64,000 nucleotides of DNA. Origin: Lepiota brunneoincarnata. Taxonomy: Eukaryota > Basidiomycota > Agaricomycetes > Agaricales > Agaricaceae. The stretch's first letter is position 1. Every line of letters begins with the position of its first letter. Shown here one piece after another: positions 11,361 through 22,560 of the stretch. The notes under the pieces were generated by a model that ran no database searches, had not been told where the DNA came from, and was given only the letters and a program-made list of their open reading frames with translations. The position numbers and the translations under genes are program-made. The stretch covers positions 1 to 64,000 of the forward strand of contig JAEBUN010000034.1 of NCBI GenBank assembly GCA_023014365.1. The letters are read 5' to 3'.

Positions 11361-12661
11361 TGAAAAGGTAGAAACTTTTGTAGGTTTTAATATAGATAGT
11401 GGGCTTGTTTTCACTAAGCTTAGCTGCAATTCGATAAGCTTAAGCTAATACACGTGGAATGAGATAGATAATGAACAGTTTCGTCTTTTAGGGTGTTCTG
11501 GGGGTGCGTTCTGACAGCAAAATTCAAGAGAGTAGTGTTTTTAGAGGTTAACGAACAGCCGTTGAAGTTATCTTAGCCATACGGTGCAACAATGAAAGGA
11601 CAATCCCTGTCAATTCAAAGCGCTGGGTCTCTGGTCTCTAGTCTCTGGTCTCTGAACTCTGGTCTCTGTCTCTGTCTCTGTCTCTAGCACTCTGGAACTC
11701 TAAACTCTGAACTCTGGTCTCTGTCTCTGTCTCTGGGTTGGTCGACGACCAAAGAAATCACACTTAACGACACACACTAAATAGCCCTCTGAAACCGTTC
11801 TTGATCATGGCTCGCAGACTTGCGTGTGGAAGCAGGGGTGAGACCTCTTTCTTCTCCACGAACAAGTGCGACCGTATTTATATTGTTTAGATACATACGA
11901 GAGATAGTAAATATGAAATAGAAAACAATAAGCTTAATTGTTACAGGCACTGTAGAACATTTTGGAAGGTTCAGCAGCATTTCTACCTCACCCTGGGTTA
12001 TGGGTTTTTCTCTGATTAACAAATGGCAATCCAGCCAGACGTGTTCCGTGCTCGTCTGCATTATTCTGCGTCCACGCGAGCGCGTTAAGTTTCCGGATCA
12101 ATTATGATCGGAATGTATAGCGGATGGACAATCCCTTGATCCGTTGTAATTAATCTCAGTTAAGCAGAATGCCGAAGTGCCAGGACCCACAAAGCACTCG
12201 TTAATTAGGAGTCTTTGATATTTCTAGGGTTTTGGGCATCGGGTATTGCCTCCCGAACGTTGGACGTTCCGTTCCGTGGTCCGGTCATCATTATTGAACT
12301 CGCTATAGACGTAATACGCCTGCGACAGCCGCTAGGTACATTCTTTTATGTTCAAACGCATTCGGGTTCATCAGAAAACTGCTCGTAAGGTCCCTTGATG
12401 CGACCGGGGTATACTCGATAGGCTATGTAGAGTCCTGAATCCCTCCGGAGAGCGTTCTGATAGCTTGGTTCACTAAGCTTAGTGATAATGAGCTGGTTTG
12501 AACACTTCCGAGGCTCGAATATCCTCAGTTCGGTCGAACTGGCTACTACGGGATATAGTACCAATCCTCTATAGAGTTCTTTAATGATATAGCCAATGAT
12601 TCTATGTAGAGAATCGTTCCGGAGTACGGAATTCATGTATAGGCGTGAAATCGGCGTATCA
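11361..12661 (-). repeat. G1 copy A 5' LTR (1301 bp)
   Basis: On the minus strand it starts TGATACGCC and ends CTACCTTTTCA, so it is TG..CA bounded. Copy B (40987-42286), copy C (47443-48691) and a solo copy (16791-18065) align over the full length. A CAGAGA-rich tract (11625-11745) and several TAAGCTTA palindromes lie inside. Its outer edge abuts a broken G2 LTR, so copy A inserted into a G2 LTR. Confidence 0.85.
11625..11745. repeat. CTCTGT/CAGAGA simple repeat in G1 LTR
   Basis: Imperfect runs of GGTCTCT, GTCTCT and AACTCT make a purine/pyrimidine-asymmetric tract. Its length varies among LTR copies; it is shortest in copies B (3' LTR) and C. Confidence 0.8.
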
Positions 12662-12810
12662 ACGGCATGTGTGGAGGTGGTCGCGTGATCAGGGCAGTGG
12701 GTTGCAGTCAGAGTGAGTCGGGGCCGAGTCAGAGGGTTCTCGTGTGGAGCTGGGTGGAGTCGAGAAGCCAGAGTCTAATGATTAGGCTCATAGTTGGCAT
12801 GGATATGACA
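12662..12810 (-). repeat. G2 LTR fragment
   Basis: It matches the last 150 bp (as read on +) of the G2 LTR, ending GGCATGGATATGACA. It is cut on the left by the G1 copy A LTR; the missing half should lie beyond copy A's far end, outside the window. Confidence 0.8.
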
Positions 12811-13680
12811 CTAAGATAACTTCAATGGCTGTTTGTTAACCTCTAAAACACTACTCTCTTGAATTTCGCTGTCAGAACACACCCCCAGAATACCCTAAAA
12901 GATGAAACTGTTCATTATCTATCTCATACTACTTGTATTAGCTTTGTTAGAGCCAGTGTGGATCAGGACCAAAGTGGAGGGTTGGGGTGGTATCCTTGAT
13001 ATAAGGTAACTGGGGGACAGGGCAAAGTCAGTACATAGACTTCAGGACCAAGGTAGAGTACTTTGGGCAGGGAGTTGGACTTGCGGCCTCAACTTATGTG
13101 CTGTGCCCTCCTACTGTCCAAGTCTGTATTTCAGGAGGTTGGGGCTGAAGCAGAGTGAGGCAGAAGAGAGGAGAGGATATGGAACAGGGGACTGGTCCGC
13201 TGCTCAATTCAATTATCAGACTGAGGAGTACAAGCCAAGTACCTATGGTATATATACTACTGGCCTTACAAACTATGACTCGTACTGACTATGTGCAGAG
13301 CAAAGCAGAGACTGATATGGTTACAAACAGATTACAAATGGATTACGAATGGAATGGAAAGAGAGCTGATAACATATCCTGACTACGGGTGGGAAATGGA
13401 GAACTGGGAAGTAGAAACACTGAGGGTCAGGTGACCACAGCACGTGCAGAGGGGGTCGCATGATCAGGGCGGTGGGTTGGGGTCAGAGAAAGTCAGGGCT
13501 GAGTCAGAGGGCAGTGGGTTGTTGTGTGGAGCACATGTGGAGCCAAGAAGCTGAAGTTTAATGATTAGGCTCTGAGTTTAGCATGGATATGACAAGCTTA
13601 AGCTTATCAGATTTTGGCTAAGCTTAGTGAAAACAAGCCCTCTATCTATATAAAAACCCATGAATGTTTCTACCTTTTCA
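12811..13680 (+). repeat. G1 LTR fragment, plus orientation, split by a G2 solo LTR
   Basis: Segments 12811-12944 and 13595-13680 join to the terminal part of a G1 LTR ending CTACCTTTTCA. The G2 solo LTR at 12945-13594 interrupts it. The start of this LTR is missing. Confidence 0.75.
12945..13594 (-). mobile_element. G2 solo LTR
   Basis: It reads TGTTAGAGCC to GATATGACA, 650 bp, with the 5-bp target duplication AGCTT on both sides (12940-12944 and 13595-13599). This is the footprint expected after recombination between the two LTRs of a G2 element. Confidence 0.9.
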
Positions 13681-13689
13681 CTGCTTGGT

Positions 13690-14126
13690 ACATTTGATAG
13701 GTTTGAACAAATCCAAGTTCATCAGAAAACTGCTTGTAAGGTCCCTTGATGCAACTGGAGTATACTTGATAGGCTATATAGTGTCCTGGATCCCTTCAGA
13801 AAGCATCCTGATAGCTTGGTTCACTAACCTTATTGATAATGAACTGGTTTGAACACTTCTGAGGCTCAAATATCCTTAATTTGGTCAAACTGGCTACTAC
13901 GGGACATTGTACCAATCCTCTATAGAGTTCTTTAATGATATAGCCAATGATTCTATGTAGAGCATCATTCCAGGATGTGGAATTCATGTATAATTGTGAA
14001 ATCAGCATATCAACAGGACATAGTACCAATCCTCTATAGAGTTCCTTAATGACATAGCCAATGATTCTATGTAGAGAATTGTTCCAGAATGCAGAATTCA
14101 TGTATAGTTATAAAATTGGGGTATCA
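13690..14126 (-). repeat. G1 LTR fragment, minus orientation, with a doubled end
   Basis: Similar to the 5' third (minus) of the G1 LTR. The last 112-114 bp are present twice: one copy ends ATATCA at 14012, the next ends GTATCA at 14126. This is either a tandem duplication or two nested LTR ends. Confidence 0.65.
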
Positions 14127-14230
14127 CCACATCACCCACTTCTTCACTTGTTCTGCAAAGAAATGCAAGACCATGAACAAAGGCATTTGGTGCTATCAAG
14201 ACAAAGCTGACAAGTCTTCAACTGCCAATC

Positions 14231-14941
14231 TGTTATGATCCTTGCTCCTTCTGTATCTGAAGATAACTGGAGAAGGCCTTCAATCACTTTACAAGGTGTC
14301 CAAGATGGTTGGCCTTGCAAAGCTTAGTGGATCGCACTCAATGAGATAACAAGGGAACATGCCAAGTTAAGGCAGAGAGGGTTAATGACCACTGTTAACA
14401 AGATTAAAGCTTAGGGCTTTAATCTCTACTTGTACAAGCCTTTATATACCTATGAGATACTATATACTCATTATAGGTTCTAGGGCTATTCTACTTGTCC
14501 TGCACAGCCTTGACCATGATGCACATCCTAGCTGATGGCATCCTGCTACTATTCATATCTTACAATGAGTCACTGTCCTCATTCTCCATTCCACTGCTGT
14601 GTGATGTTCCATCACTTTCCTCTGACTCATATTCCTCTTCTCCTGATCCTATCTCCAAGGCTTCTTCTTCATTCTTGCTTTCCACTCTTTCGGTACTTCC
14701 ATCTGTGCTGGAGGTTGGATTGGTTGATCCATAACTATCTCCTTCCTCCTCAGGGTATTCCAGAATATCCTCCAAGGTTATCTCCATTCCTGCATCTCTC
14801 ACCAAGTCCTGCATGGCATTGTAGTACTCCCCCTCTTCATCTTCATACTCCTGTGCTTGTAGCTGGTCCATGGTGTCCTGTACCCATCTAGTAAAGTCAA
14901 ATACTTGTTCCAGTTCCTCTCTGTCTGGACTGTTCATAACA
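14231..14941 (-). mobile_element. LS element (LTR-like, 711 bp)
   Basis: On the minus strand it starts TGTTATGAAC and ends GGATCATAACA (TGTTATGA/TCATAACA termini). A perfect 5-bp duplication CAATC lies at 14226-14230 and 14942-14946. It interrupts the BED finger of the hAT gene. A second copy is at 20313-21021. TG..CA ends and a 5-bp duplication fit an LTR retrotransposon solo LTR. Confidence 0.85.
14560..14937 (-). CDS. Acidic 125-residue ORF inside LS element
   Basis: The ATG is bases 5-7 of the element. The product starts MNSPDREELEQVFDF, has a central conserved stretch (YNAMQDL, MEITLEDILEYPE) and a very acidic, Ser-rich tail ending DSDSL. The second copy (20317-20691) keeps the frame open with one in-frame codon indel and mostly conservative changes, suggesting selection for the protein. 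A TATA-like box lies downstream of the ORF, so it sits in the U3 part. No family recognised; no transmembrane segment or zinc motif. Confidence 0.6.
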   Translation of the reverse strand: MNSPDREELEQVFDFTRWVQDTMDQLQAQEYEDEEGEYYNAMQDLVRDAGMEITLEDILEYPEEEGDSYGSTNPTSSTDGSTERVESKNEEEALEIGSGEEEYESEESDGTSHSSGMENEDSDSL

Positions 14942-16790
14942 CAATCTCCAGCACCATGCAGCATGCTGCTTTGGTGAGGATGCTGTCCAGACAGCCATGA
15001 ATGGGGAGCCAGGTGTCAGCCAGAGTGGCAACATATTCAATGCTTTCACCCACCAAGGAAAACAGCCCATCATGTACTCTCATCATGCACAGTTGACCCC
15101 TGAGTTCCGGTAAGTATGGTATAATTTATCAATGTCTTTTGTCTTGCTCATCATGTCCAACAGTGCCCATCTCACAAAATGGGTTGCAGAAAGCAATTAC
15201 CCTACAAACATCATCTCTGACCCCAAGCTCATTGACCTCCTCACAACAGGACACCCTCACTTCAAGGTCCCATCTCCAAACACTGTTCAACACGACATCA
15301 AGGCAGCTTATGAGAAGTGCCAGGAACACATAACTAAACTCCTCCAAGACCACCCAGGGCATGTCCATTTTGCACCCAATGCTTGGATGTTGACCAACCA
15401 CCAAGCATTTGTTGCTTGGACAGTGCATCTTGAGTATAACAGGACAATGTTGGCATTTCTATTGGACATCATTGAGGCTCCTGAATCCCACACTGGCATG
15501 GTGCTGGCCAAGGCTTTTCAGAAGATGCTGGAGATATTTGGGCTTTAAGACCAGGTGTATTGACAATCAAAAGCTATCATTGTTATCATTGTTGACCATC
15601 ATTTCTACAGATTCTCACAGTGGATGCTGACAATGCAACATCAGACAACACCCAGGGAGAAACACTCGCCCAGATGCCCAACTCATTTGACCTGGAGAAC
15701 TGTGTCTGCTGTTTCAACCACACCCTCCAACTCTTAGCAAAAACCCTCCTTCATCCCTTCAATGTTGCATTAGGTAAAACAACTGAAGATGGTGACAGCA
15801 CTGACACAGACAATCTTCCAGATGACATCAATGATGAACTTGATGAAGGTGACAAAGATGAGGATGGCAAGGATGGCCTGCCAGATGTCCCCAATGTTGA
15901 TGACATCGACAACAGTATTGATGAGATGGACACACTGGATGCAGATGAGCAGGAAGAGCTTATAGCTGATACTGCTGCTATTCACCAAACGGTATCAAAG
16001 GTGCATATTTATCTTATTAACCTGTAACATTCAACTGACATATATATGACAGCTTCACTGCCTCGCTTTTGCCATTGTATGATTGACAACCATTGCCCTT
16101 CCTGTATGGCAATGCTATTGCAAGGAGCTCAACCTCAAATCATGCATCCTCCCTCATGATATTGTCACTCATTGGAACTCTACTTACTATATGCTCAGCT
16201 TTGCGATAAAGTATCATGCCACCATCGATCCCATGACAGCAGATAAGTCCCTCAAGCTCCAGAAGTTTGAGCTGGAGACTGAAGAGTGGGCCATCACCAA
16301 AGATCTCATTGCTGTCCTACTTGTAAGTGTTCACACTCATTGCTAACCATCATACTAACCCTCTTCCGTAGCAATACAAGAATGTGACTTTATTTTTCTC
16401 CCAGGACTGTGCTGATGTGGCCACTGTCATTCCTGCCATGGACTGAATTACAAGTAATATCAACCACCAGACTCAAAAATCATACCACCCTTCCCTAGCA
16501 GCAGTGATGAAGCTTGTGCACAAGAAGATGGATCACTATTACTCACTCACCAATTCTTCCAACATCTACCATATTGCCATAGTTTTACACCCTGGCATGA
16601 AACTGGAGTATTTTCATAATCAAAAGTGGGAGGGTGAATGGATTGAGCAAGCAGAAACTCTGGTGCAGGAGGAGTATGCTATGAAGTATGAGAAGGCAAC
16701 TGGCAAATTGAACACAGTACCCACAACAATTTGACCACCAATGATGGATTTGCATCTTTCGGTTACCTTTTGGTCACCACCTGTCCCTGT

Positions 16791-18065
16791 TGAAAAGGTA
16801 GAAATGTTCATGGGTATAGAGGGCTTGTTTTCACTAAGCTTAGCCAAAATTCGATAAGCTTAAGCTAATACAAGTAGTATGAGATAGATAATGAACAGTT
16901 TTATCTTTTGGGGTGTTCTGGGGGTGCGTTCTGACAGTGAAATTCAAGAGAGTAGTGTTTTAAAGGTTAACAAACAGCCATTGAAGTTATCTTAGCCATA
17001 CAATACAACAGTGAAAGGACAATCCCTGTCAATTCAAAAGCACAGGGTCTCTGGTCTCTGAACTCTACTCTGGTCTCTGTCTCTATCTCTAGTACTCTGG
17101 AACTCTGAAACTCTGTTCTCTGTCTCTGTCTCTGTCTCTGGGTTGGTTGACGACTGAAGAACTTGCACTTAAACAACACACACTAAATAGTCCTCTGAAA
17201 CCATTCTTGATCATGGCTCGCAGACTTGCATGTGGAAGTGGGGGTGAGACCTCTTGCTTCTCCATGAACAAGTGTGACCATATTTATGTTGCATAGATAC
17301 CTACGAGAAATAGTAAATATGAAATAGAAAACAATAAGCTTAATCATTACAGGCACCATAGAATATTTTGAAAGGTTTGGCAGCATTTCTACCTTACCCT
17401 GGGTTATGGGTTTTTCTCTGATTGACGAATGGCAATCCAGCCAGATGTGTTCTGCACACAGCTGCATTATTCTGCATCCATGCAAGTGTTAAGCCTCTGG
17501 ATCAATTATGATCAGAATATATAGCAGATGGACAATCCCTTGATCCATTGTAATTAATCTCAGTTAGGCAGTATGCCAAGGTGCCAGGACCCACAAAGCA
17601 CTTGTTAATTATGAGTCTTTGATATTTTCTAGGGTTTTGGGCATTGGGTGTCACCTCCTGAACATTGGACATTCCATTCCATGGTCCAGTCATCATTATT
17701 GGGCTCACTGTAGGTGTGATACACTTGCAACAGCTGTTAGATACATTCTTTATATTCAAATGAATCCGAGTTCATCAGAAAACTGCTTGTAAGATCCCTT
17801 GATGCGACTAGAGTATACTCAATAGGCTATGTAGAGTCCTGAATCCCTCCAGAGAGCGTTCTGATAGCTTGGTTCACTAAGCTTAGTGATAATGAGCTGG
17901 TTTGAACACTCCCAAGGCTTGAATATCCTCATTTCAGTCAAACTGGCTACTATGGGACATAGTACCAATCTTCTATAGAGTTCTTTAATGATATAGCCAA
18001 TGATTCTATGTAGCAAATTGTTCCGGAATGTGGAATTCATGTATAATTGTGAAATCGGTGTATCA
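16791..18065 (-). mobile_element. G1 solo LTR inside hAT
   Basis: Full-length G1 LTR (TGATACACC to CTACCTTTTCA on minus), interrupting the hAT coding region. Flanking bases (CCTGT and CCATG) do not form a convincing target duplication. It is rich in C-to-T and G-to-A changes. Confidence 0.8.
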
Positions 18066-18330
18066 CCATGCAAGTGAGATCCAGGAATACCTCAACCTCC
18101 CTGTCAAGACCATGAAAGATCCTTTGAGGTGGTGGATCAACAACAAATATGTGTATCCAAATCTTCATTGCATGGCCCTGGATTATCTGAGCATTCCTGG
18201 TAAGTCCTAACCACACATTTTACATGACAATGACTGATAATTTGTGTTGTCTAGCAACTTCTACTGCCATCGAACAGGTGTTCTTGCAAGGATGCCACCT
18301 CTTCCCATTCACATACAATAGGCTCTTGTC

Positions 18331-19132
18331 ATCCTCAATTTGGGCATTTCTCTGTTTTGGGTCATGGGCATGGTGTGGTCTGGTGGTGTTTGACAATGTG
18401 TGTAAGGGGAACTTCAGGTCACTGCTTACAACCTCAAATTTGGAAATCTGATTCCCAACCTCCTAGCACTCAGAAATCCAAATTTCTGCCTCTCTATGTT
18501 CAGAAATCTCATCTCCAGCCCCCTTTGGCCCAGAATTTGGTCCTCCAGCACTCCAGTGCTCAGAGTTCCTTCCCATGCCCCTCCAATGCAGATGCAAACC
18601 CTCACTGGTGCATGCAACCCTGTCCCGAGCCCATTCCCAACCATACCCACTTTAGACATCCCTGACACCTCACAGCCCTTTATGTAGAGTAGATTACTTA
18701 ACTTGGACTTACAGCAAGTAGTATAAGTAGTGTAGGTGAGCTCAGAGAAACCTTACTTGATTCTCTAAGGTTTCCCCCTACTCAGGTATATACTTGGATA
18801 GATGTCCAGGAATGACACTAAGGTTTCCCCCTGCTCAGTTGACACAATGCGACAACCAGGTTGCCCTTACAATGTGGTAGCTGCTGTGTCTGTGAAGGGC
18901 AGATAAGACTTGACATTTGTAGTTTCTATGTATATGAGCCTTGTAGTTGTGCACCTTATGAATTGAATGTGGAAACCTGCAGGTTTATACCCATACCCAT
19001 GGTTTTCATGGTATACCCATGATTCTATGGTGTACCCATACCCTTACCTGTATGGGTATGGTGTTCATGGGTATGGGTAGGGGTTCAGGAAAAAAAACCT
19101 GAGGGTTACCCCTGTCATACCTTACCCCTTGT
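18331..19132 (+). other. hAT 3' region and noncoding tail
   Basis: Coding similarity to hAT fades at about 18380. At 18660-18850 an AT-rich stretch contains repeated CTAAGGTTTCCCCCT motifs. At 18970-19125 the motif TACCCATACCCATG and its complement CATGGGTATGGGTA recur in both orientations, typical of hAT subterminal repeats. No gene supported. Confidence 0.45.
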
Positions 19133-19223
19133 ATTAGCTTAAGCTTATCAGATTTCAACTAAGCTTGGTGAAAACAAGTATCCTATCTATATTAAAAACC
19201 CATGAATGTTTCAACCTTTTCAC
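19133..19223 (+). repeat. G1 LTR terminal fragment
   Basis: About 90 bp ending CAACCTTTTCA, matching the last part of the G1 LTR, with AAGCTTATCAG near its start. Confidence 0.7.
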
Positions 19224-19446
19224 TGATGACTATACCTAACTTAATTACATCTGCTTCCTACATAGAAACTAGAACAGGGTTAGCAGATATACCTATTGAT
19301 GCCATGACTTATGCTGCATGTGGCAACATGTCAGCCTTCTGCATTCCTGCTTTGCCCTGTTGCTTGATTAAACTACATACAGTATATCCCTTGTTCTTCT
19401 TTTGAGATTACAAGCTGTCTTGCATGCCACACTGGTACCACTTATA
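19224..19446. other. Unassigned sequence left of Tc1-B
   Basis: AT-rich single-copy-looking sequence; it continues at 21773 once Tc1-B is removed. No gene recognised. Confidence 0.4.
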
Positions 19447-20312
19447 CAGTAGGTATCAAAACTCTTCCGATGTTTTTTTACTTTCACTTATTCCTTGAAT
19501 AGCTCTAGAGATACTAAAACTAGGGACTTCATATGTTAAAGATATATACTCCTATATCCTATCTACAGATTGGTATAGTTATAATTACATAATATTCTGT
19601 TTTGGGAATGTGGTAAATTAAATAATATTTTCAGTGCACTGGAAGAGTTTTGCAGCTCATTAAACACAATATACAATTAAAGGTATTCAGTACTTGGTAT
19701 AGCCTCCCCTGGCCTGCAAAATGGCCTGAACCCTCCTAGGCATACTTTCAATCAAATTCTGACACACTGAAGGTGGAATCTTATTCCAGTCTGCCTCTGT
19801 CCTCTCCCACAACTCCAATATTCTCCCAGGAGGAGTATCATACTCCTCAAGCCTCTTTTTGATGTAAGTTCATAGGTGTTCAATAGGGTTGAGGTCAGGA
19901 GACTGTGGGGGCCATACTGTAACCTCCATTTTAGCTTTTTTAAACCACTTTGTGACTGTTCTGCTCTTGTGCTTGGGGTCATTGTCTTGCTAGAAGACAA
20001 TATCCCTTGCCTTTTTCTTGTACCACCCAAGGCTCTGCTGCAGTTCATCCTCCAAAATGCTGACATAAAAGTCAGCATCCATCTTCCCTTCAATTCTGCA
20101 TGGGAATCCCCCCCCTTCCCACAACATACAGCCCCAGACTAGACTATGATAGAACCTCCTCCAAACTTCCTAGTTCCATCTACCAGCCTAGCTTTTAACT
20201 TCTCTGACCCACTTTTCCAAACCCAATGCCTCCCATCTGACCCCAAATAATTGATTTTGGTCTTATCTGACCAAACTACCCTCTTTCAGTCTTCCAAAGT
20301 CCAGTTGGCATG

Positions 20313-21021
20313 TGTTATGAACAGTCCAGACAGAGAAGAGCTGGAACAAGTATTTGACTTTACAAAATGGGTACAGGAGACCACAGACCAGCTATGGGCA
20401 CAGGAATATGAAGACAAAGAGGAGGAGTACTATAACGCCATGCAGGACTTGGCAAGAGATGCAGGAATGGAGATAACCTTGGAGGATATTCTGGAATACC
20501 CTGAGGAGGGAGACAGCTATGGACTGACCAATTTAACCTCCAGCATGGATGGAAGCACTGAAAGAGTGGAGAGTGAGAATGAAGAAGAATCCATGGAGAT
20601 AGGATTGGGAGAAGAGAATTATGAGTCAGAGGAAAGTGATGGAACATCACACAGCAGTGGAATGGAGAACAAGGACAGTGACTCATTGTAAGATATGAAT
20701 AGCAGTAGGATGCCATCAGCTAGGATGCACATCATGGTCAAGGCTGCGCAGGACAAGTAGAATAGCCCTATAACCTATAACAAGTATATGGTATCTCATA
20801 GGTATATAAAGGCTTGTACAAGTAGAGATTAAAGCCTTAAGCTTTAATCTTGTTAACAGTGGTCATTAACCTCTCTCTGCCTTAACTTGGTGTGTTCCCT
20901 TGTTATCTCATTGAGCACAATCCACTAAGCTCTACAAGGCCAACCATCTTGGACACCTTGTTGAGTGATTGAAGGCCTTCTCCAGTTATCTTCAGATACA
21001 GACGGAGCAAGGATCATAACA
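20313..21021 (+). mobile_element. LS element (LTR-like, 709 bp), second copy
   Basis: TGTTATGAAC to GGATCATAACA with a perfect 5-bp duplication GCATG (20308-20312 and 21022-21026). TATA-like TATATAAA is at 20803-20810, downstream of the ORF, so R and U5 lie in the right half. It interrupts the transposase gene of Tc1-B. Confidence 0.88.
20317..20691 (+). CDS. Acidic 124-residue ORF inside LS element
   Basis: Homologue of the ORF at 14560-14937, again starting four bases inside the element with MNSPDREELEQVFDF and ending DSDSL. About 20 residues differ, plus one missing Glu. The frame is intact although the element sits in a dead transposon. It lies 5' of the TATA box, so it would be at the 3' end of a genome-length RNA made from a complete element, like the MMTV Sag position. 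Function unknown. Confidence 0.6.
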   Translation: MNSPDREELEQVFDFTKWVQETTDQLWAQEYEDKEEEYYNAMQDLARDAGMEITLEDILEYPEEGDSYGLTNLTSSMDGSTERVESENEEESMEIGLGEENYESEESDGTSHSSGMENKDSDSL

Positions 21022-21772
21022 GCATGTGCTTCTGCCCACTCCATCCTCTTCTGCTGGTGAGTGGTACTAAGAAAAGGACATTTCACCTTGACTACAGCTT
21101 TCATTCCAGCTCTCTTGAGTGCCCTGCAAACTGTGCTGGAAGAGAGAGATTGCTGGGTCATATCTTGAAGTGATTTGGTAACCTGGACAGCATTATCAAC
21201 CTTTTGAGAGATGATAAGTTTGATGGCATAATGGGTGTCAGAGGAGGAAAGCTTGGATGGACAGCCACCAACAGACTTGGAGAGTGTTGATCAATGTTTG
21301 GAGCAAAATCTGGATATGGTACTAAGGCTTAGGCCCATAGTAGAAGAGATTTGGGTAGCAGAAACCCCTTTGTCTAGGAGAAAGAGGATATGATTGATTT
21401 GAGTAATAGAAAGTGATCTCATAGTAGGGTAAAGTGGGTTGGGGAGTTGGGTTAGGCATGGGAAGTGAGCACCTGTATATATACATAATCCTACATAGTC
21501 ACATAATTTTTATTTGCATCTATTCAATTGCATTAAACAAAATCATGTGATTATAGATGAGAGGTGCAAAACCCTTCTAATGCACTGAAAATATTATTTA
21601 AGTCACCACATTCCCCAAACAAGATATTATGTAATCATAACTATACCAATCTGTAGATAAGATATAGGAGTATATACCTTTAAAATATGAAGTCCCTAGC
21701 TTTAGTATCTCTAGAGCTATTCAAGGAATAAGTGAAAGTAAAAAAACATTGGAAGGGTTTTGATGCCTACTG

Positions 21773-22560
21773 TAGCACTTGCATTAATTACTTCTGCCTA
21801 ATACCTCTGATAGCCCCAATACTTCCCTGTCAGTTTTTCTCTTGGGTCTTTTCATCCGCCTTGGGGCTCTGAGGGTGATTTGAGGCCATGGCATTGCTGC
21901 CTTAGGTTGACATTCTCCTTTCCTGCATTTACCCCTGTACTCTCCATATTTATAGCAAGTAACACTTCCTCACAGTATGGGCACACATGCCACTTATTAT
22001 ACCAATCATATTTCTTGGCATTTCCCTAATGTACAGCATTGGCCACAACACTGGCTTTTGTTACATATTATCCAACTTGCTGTTTGGCCATACCACCCTC
22101 CATTATGGACCCCCCGGAGCCCCCCAACTGGCCACTTTGGAATGATAAGTTGGAAAGTGACCACTGCCTCTTCACCTCCAAACCTGCCCCCCTGCGCACT
22201 ACCCCCAGTTGGTGAGCTAATTGTTCAGCTACTCTTCCGTCACGGTTGTGACATCTTATTGTTTCCATGTTTGTTTCCTCATGATTTGCCACTGTTGCCT
22301 ACAGTTGTAAATACCTCAGGTAGATAAAAGGGTCATGGAGGCCCATTCCGATCTTTTCCTTCAACTTATATGAAATACGATTGTTGATAATCATCAGCCT
22401 TCGTTCGTGTTAAATTTCTGGTGTGACACAATTTGACTTGCTCATCTCATCATCACACTAATCAACAACCCAGCTCCCCAAAATACTTGTGTATGCCTGA
22501 TCTTGCCCTATGTTGATTCATTTATTGATTAATAGCAGGACCACGGATACAAAGAATGTC
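21773..22560. other. Unassigned sequence right of Tc1-B
   Basis: On the minus strand a short open stretch around 21980 contains CPYCEE, hinting at a lost zinc-binding coding region, but no continuous frame is visible. Nothing else supported. Confidence 0.3.

Larger units (their letters stand above)
14127..18330 (+). pseudogene. hAT transposase, degenerate
   Basis: A BED-type zinc finger starts at about 14143 (TCSAKKC) and continues after the LS insertion at 14947 (HHAACC). Intron 15115-15162 and an intron at about 15556-15609 separate exons with the hAT core (GHVHFAPNAW, NHQAFVAWTVHLEY, SHTGMVLAKAF) and the second acidic region (DADNATSDN). Coding continues to 16734 (RWNSTYY-like HWNSTYY). 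The C-terminal dimerisation domain resumes after a G1 solo LTR at about 18069-18330 (EIQEYLNLPV, DPLRWWINN, LDYLSIP, STAIEQVF). Stops are scattered. The usual TDAW reads PNAW, so the first catalytic Asp is replaced by Asn. hAT proteins cut and paste DNA; this copy is dead. Confidence 0.85.
19690..21423 (-). pseudogene. Tc1-type transposase, degenerate (Tc1-B)
   Basis: Similar throughout to the intact Tc1-A protein: N-terminal helix-turn-helix region (about 21420-21250), then DDE core motifs WSDKTKINYLGSDGR, QDNDPKHKS and SPDLNPIEHL, ending RGGYTKY. It contains stop codons (one in the first HTH region, one before QDND, one after IEHL) and is split by the LS element at 20313-21021. Confidence 0.85.
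19447..21772 (-). mobile_element. Tc1-B: degenerate Tc1/mariner element carrying an LS insertion
   Basis: Ends read CAGTAGGTATCAAAAC (left) and, on minus, CAGTAGGCATCAAAAC (right), with TA duplications at 19445-19446 and 21773-21774. The inverted repeats are about 200 bp, each with an AAAAC..TTCCAATG-like motif at the outer edge and its mirror at the inner edge. Without the LS insertion the element is about 1.6 kb, the size of Tc1-A. Confidence 0.9.

Noticed and set aside
11625..11745. CRISPR-like array from regular CTCTGT repeats
   Set aside because: Simple-sequence repeat without spacers, in a eukaryotic LTR.
16786..18070. Target duplication for the G1 solo LTR in hAT
   Set aside because: CCTGT and CCATG do not match; left unresolved.
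18690..18850. Possible MITE or LTR with CTAAGGTTTCCCCCT repeats
   Set aside because: No terminal repeats or target duplication found; similarity to 23881 is short.
22068..22292. 74-codon minus-strand ORF near Tc1-B
   Set aside because: No recognised domain; composition ordinary; continuing frames are full of stops.
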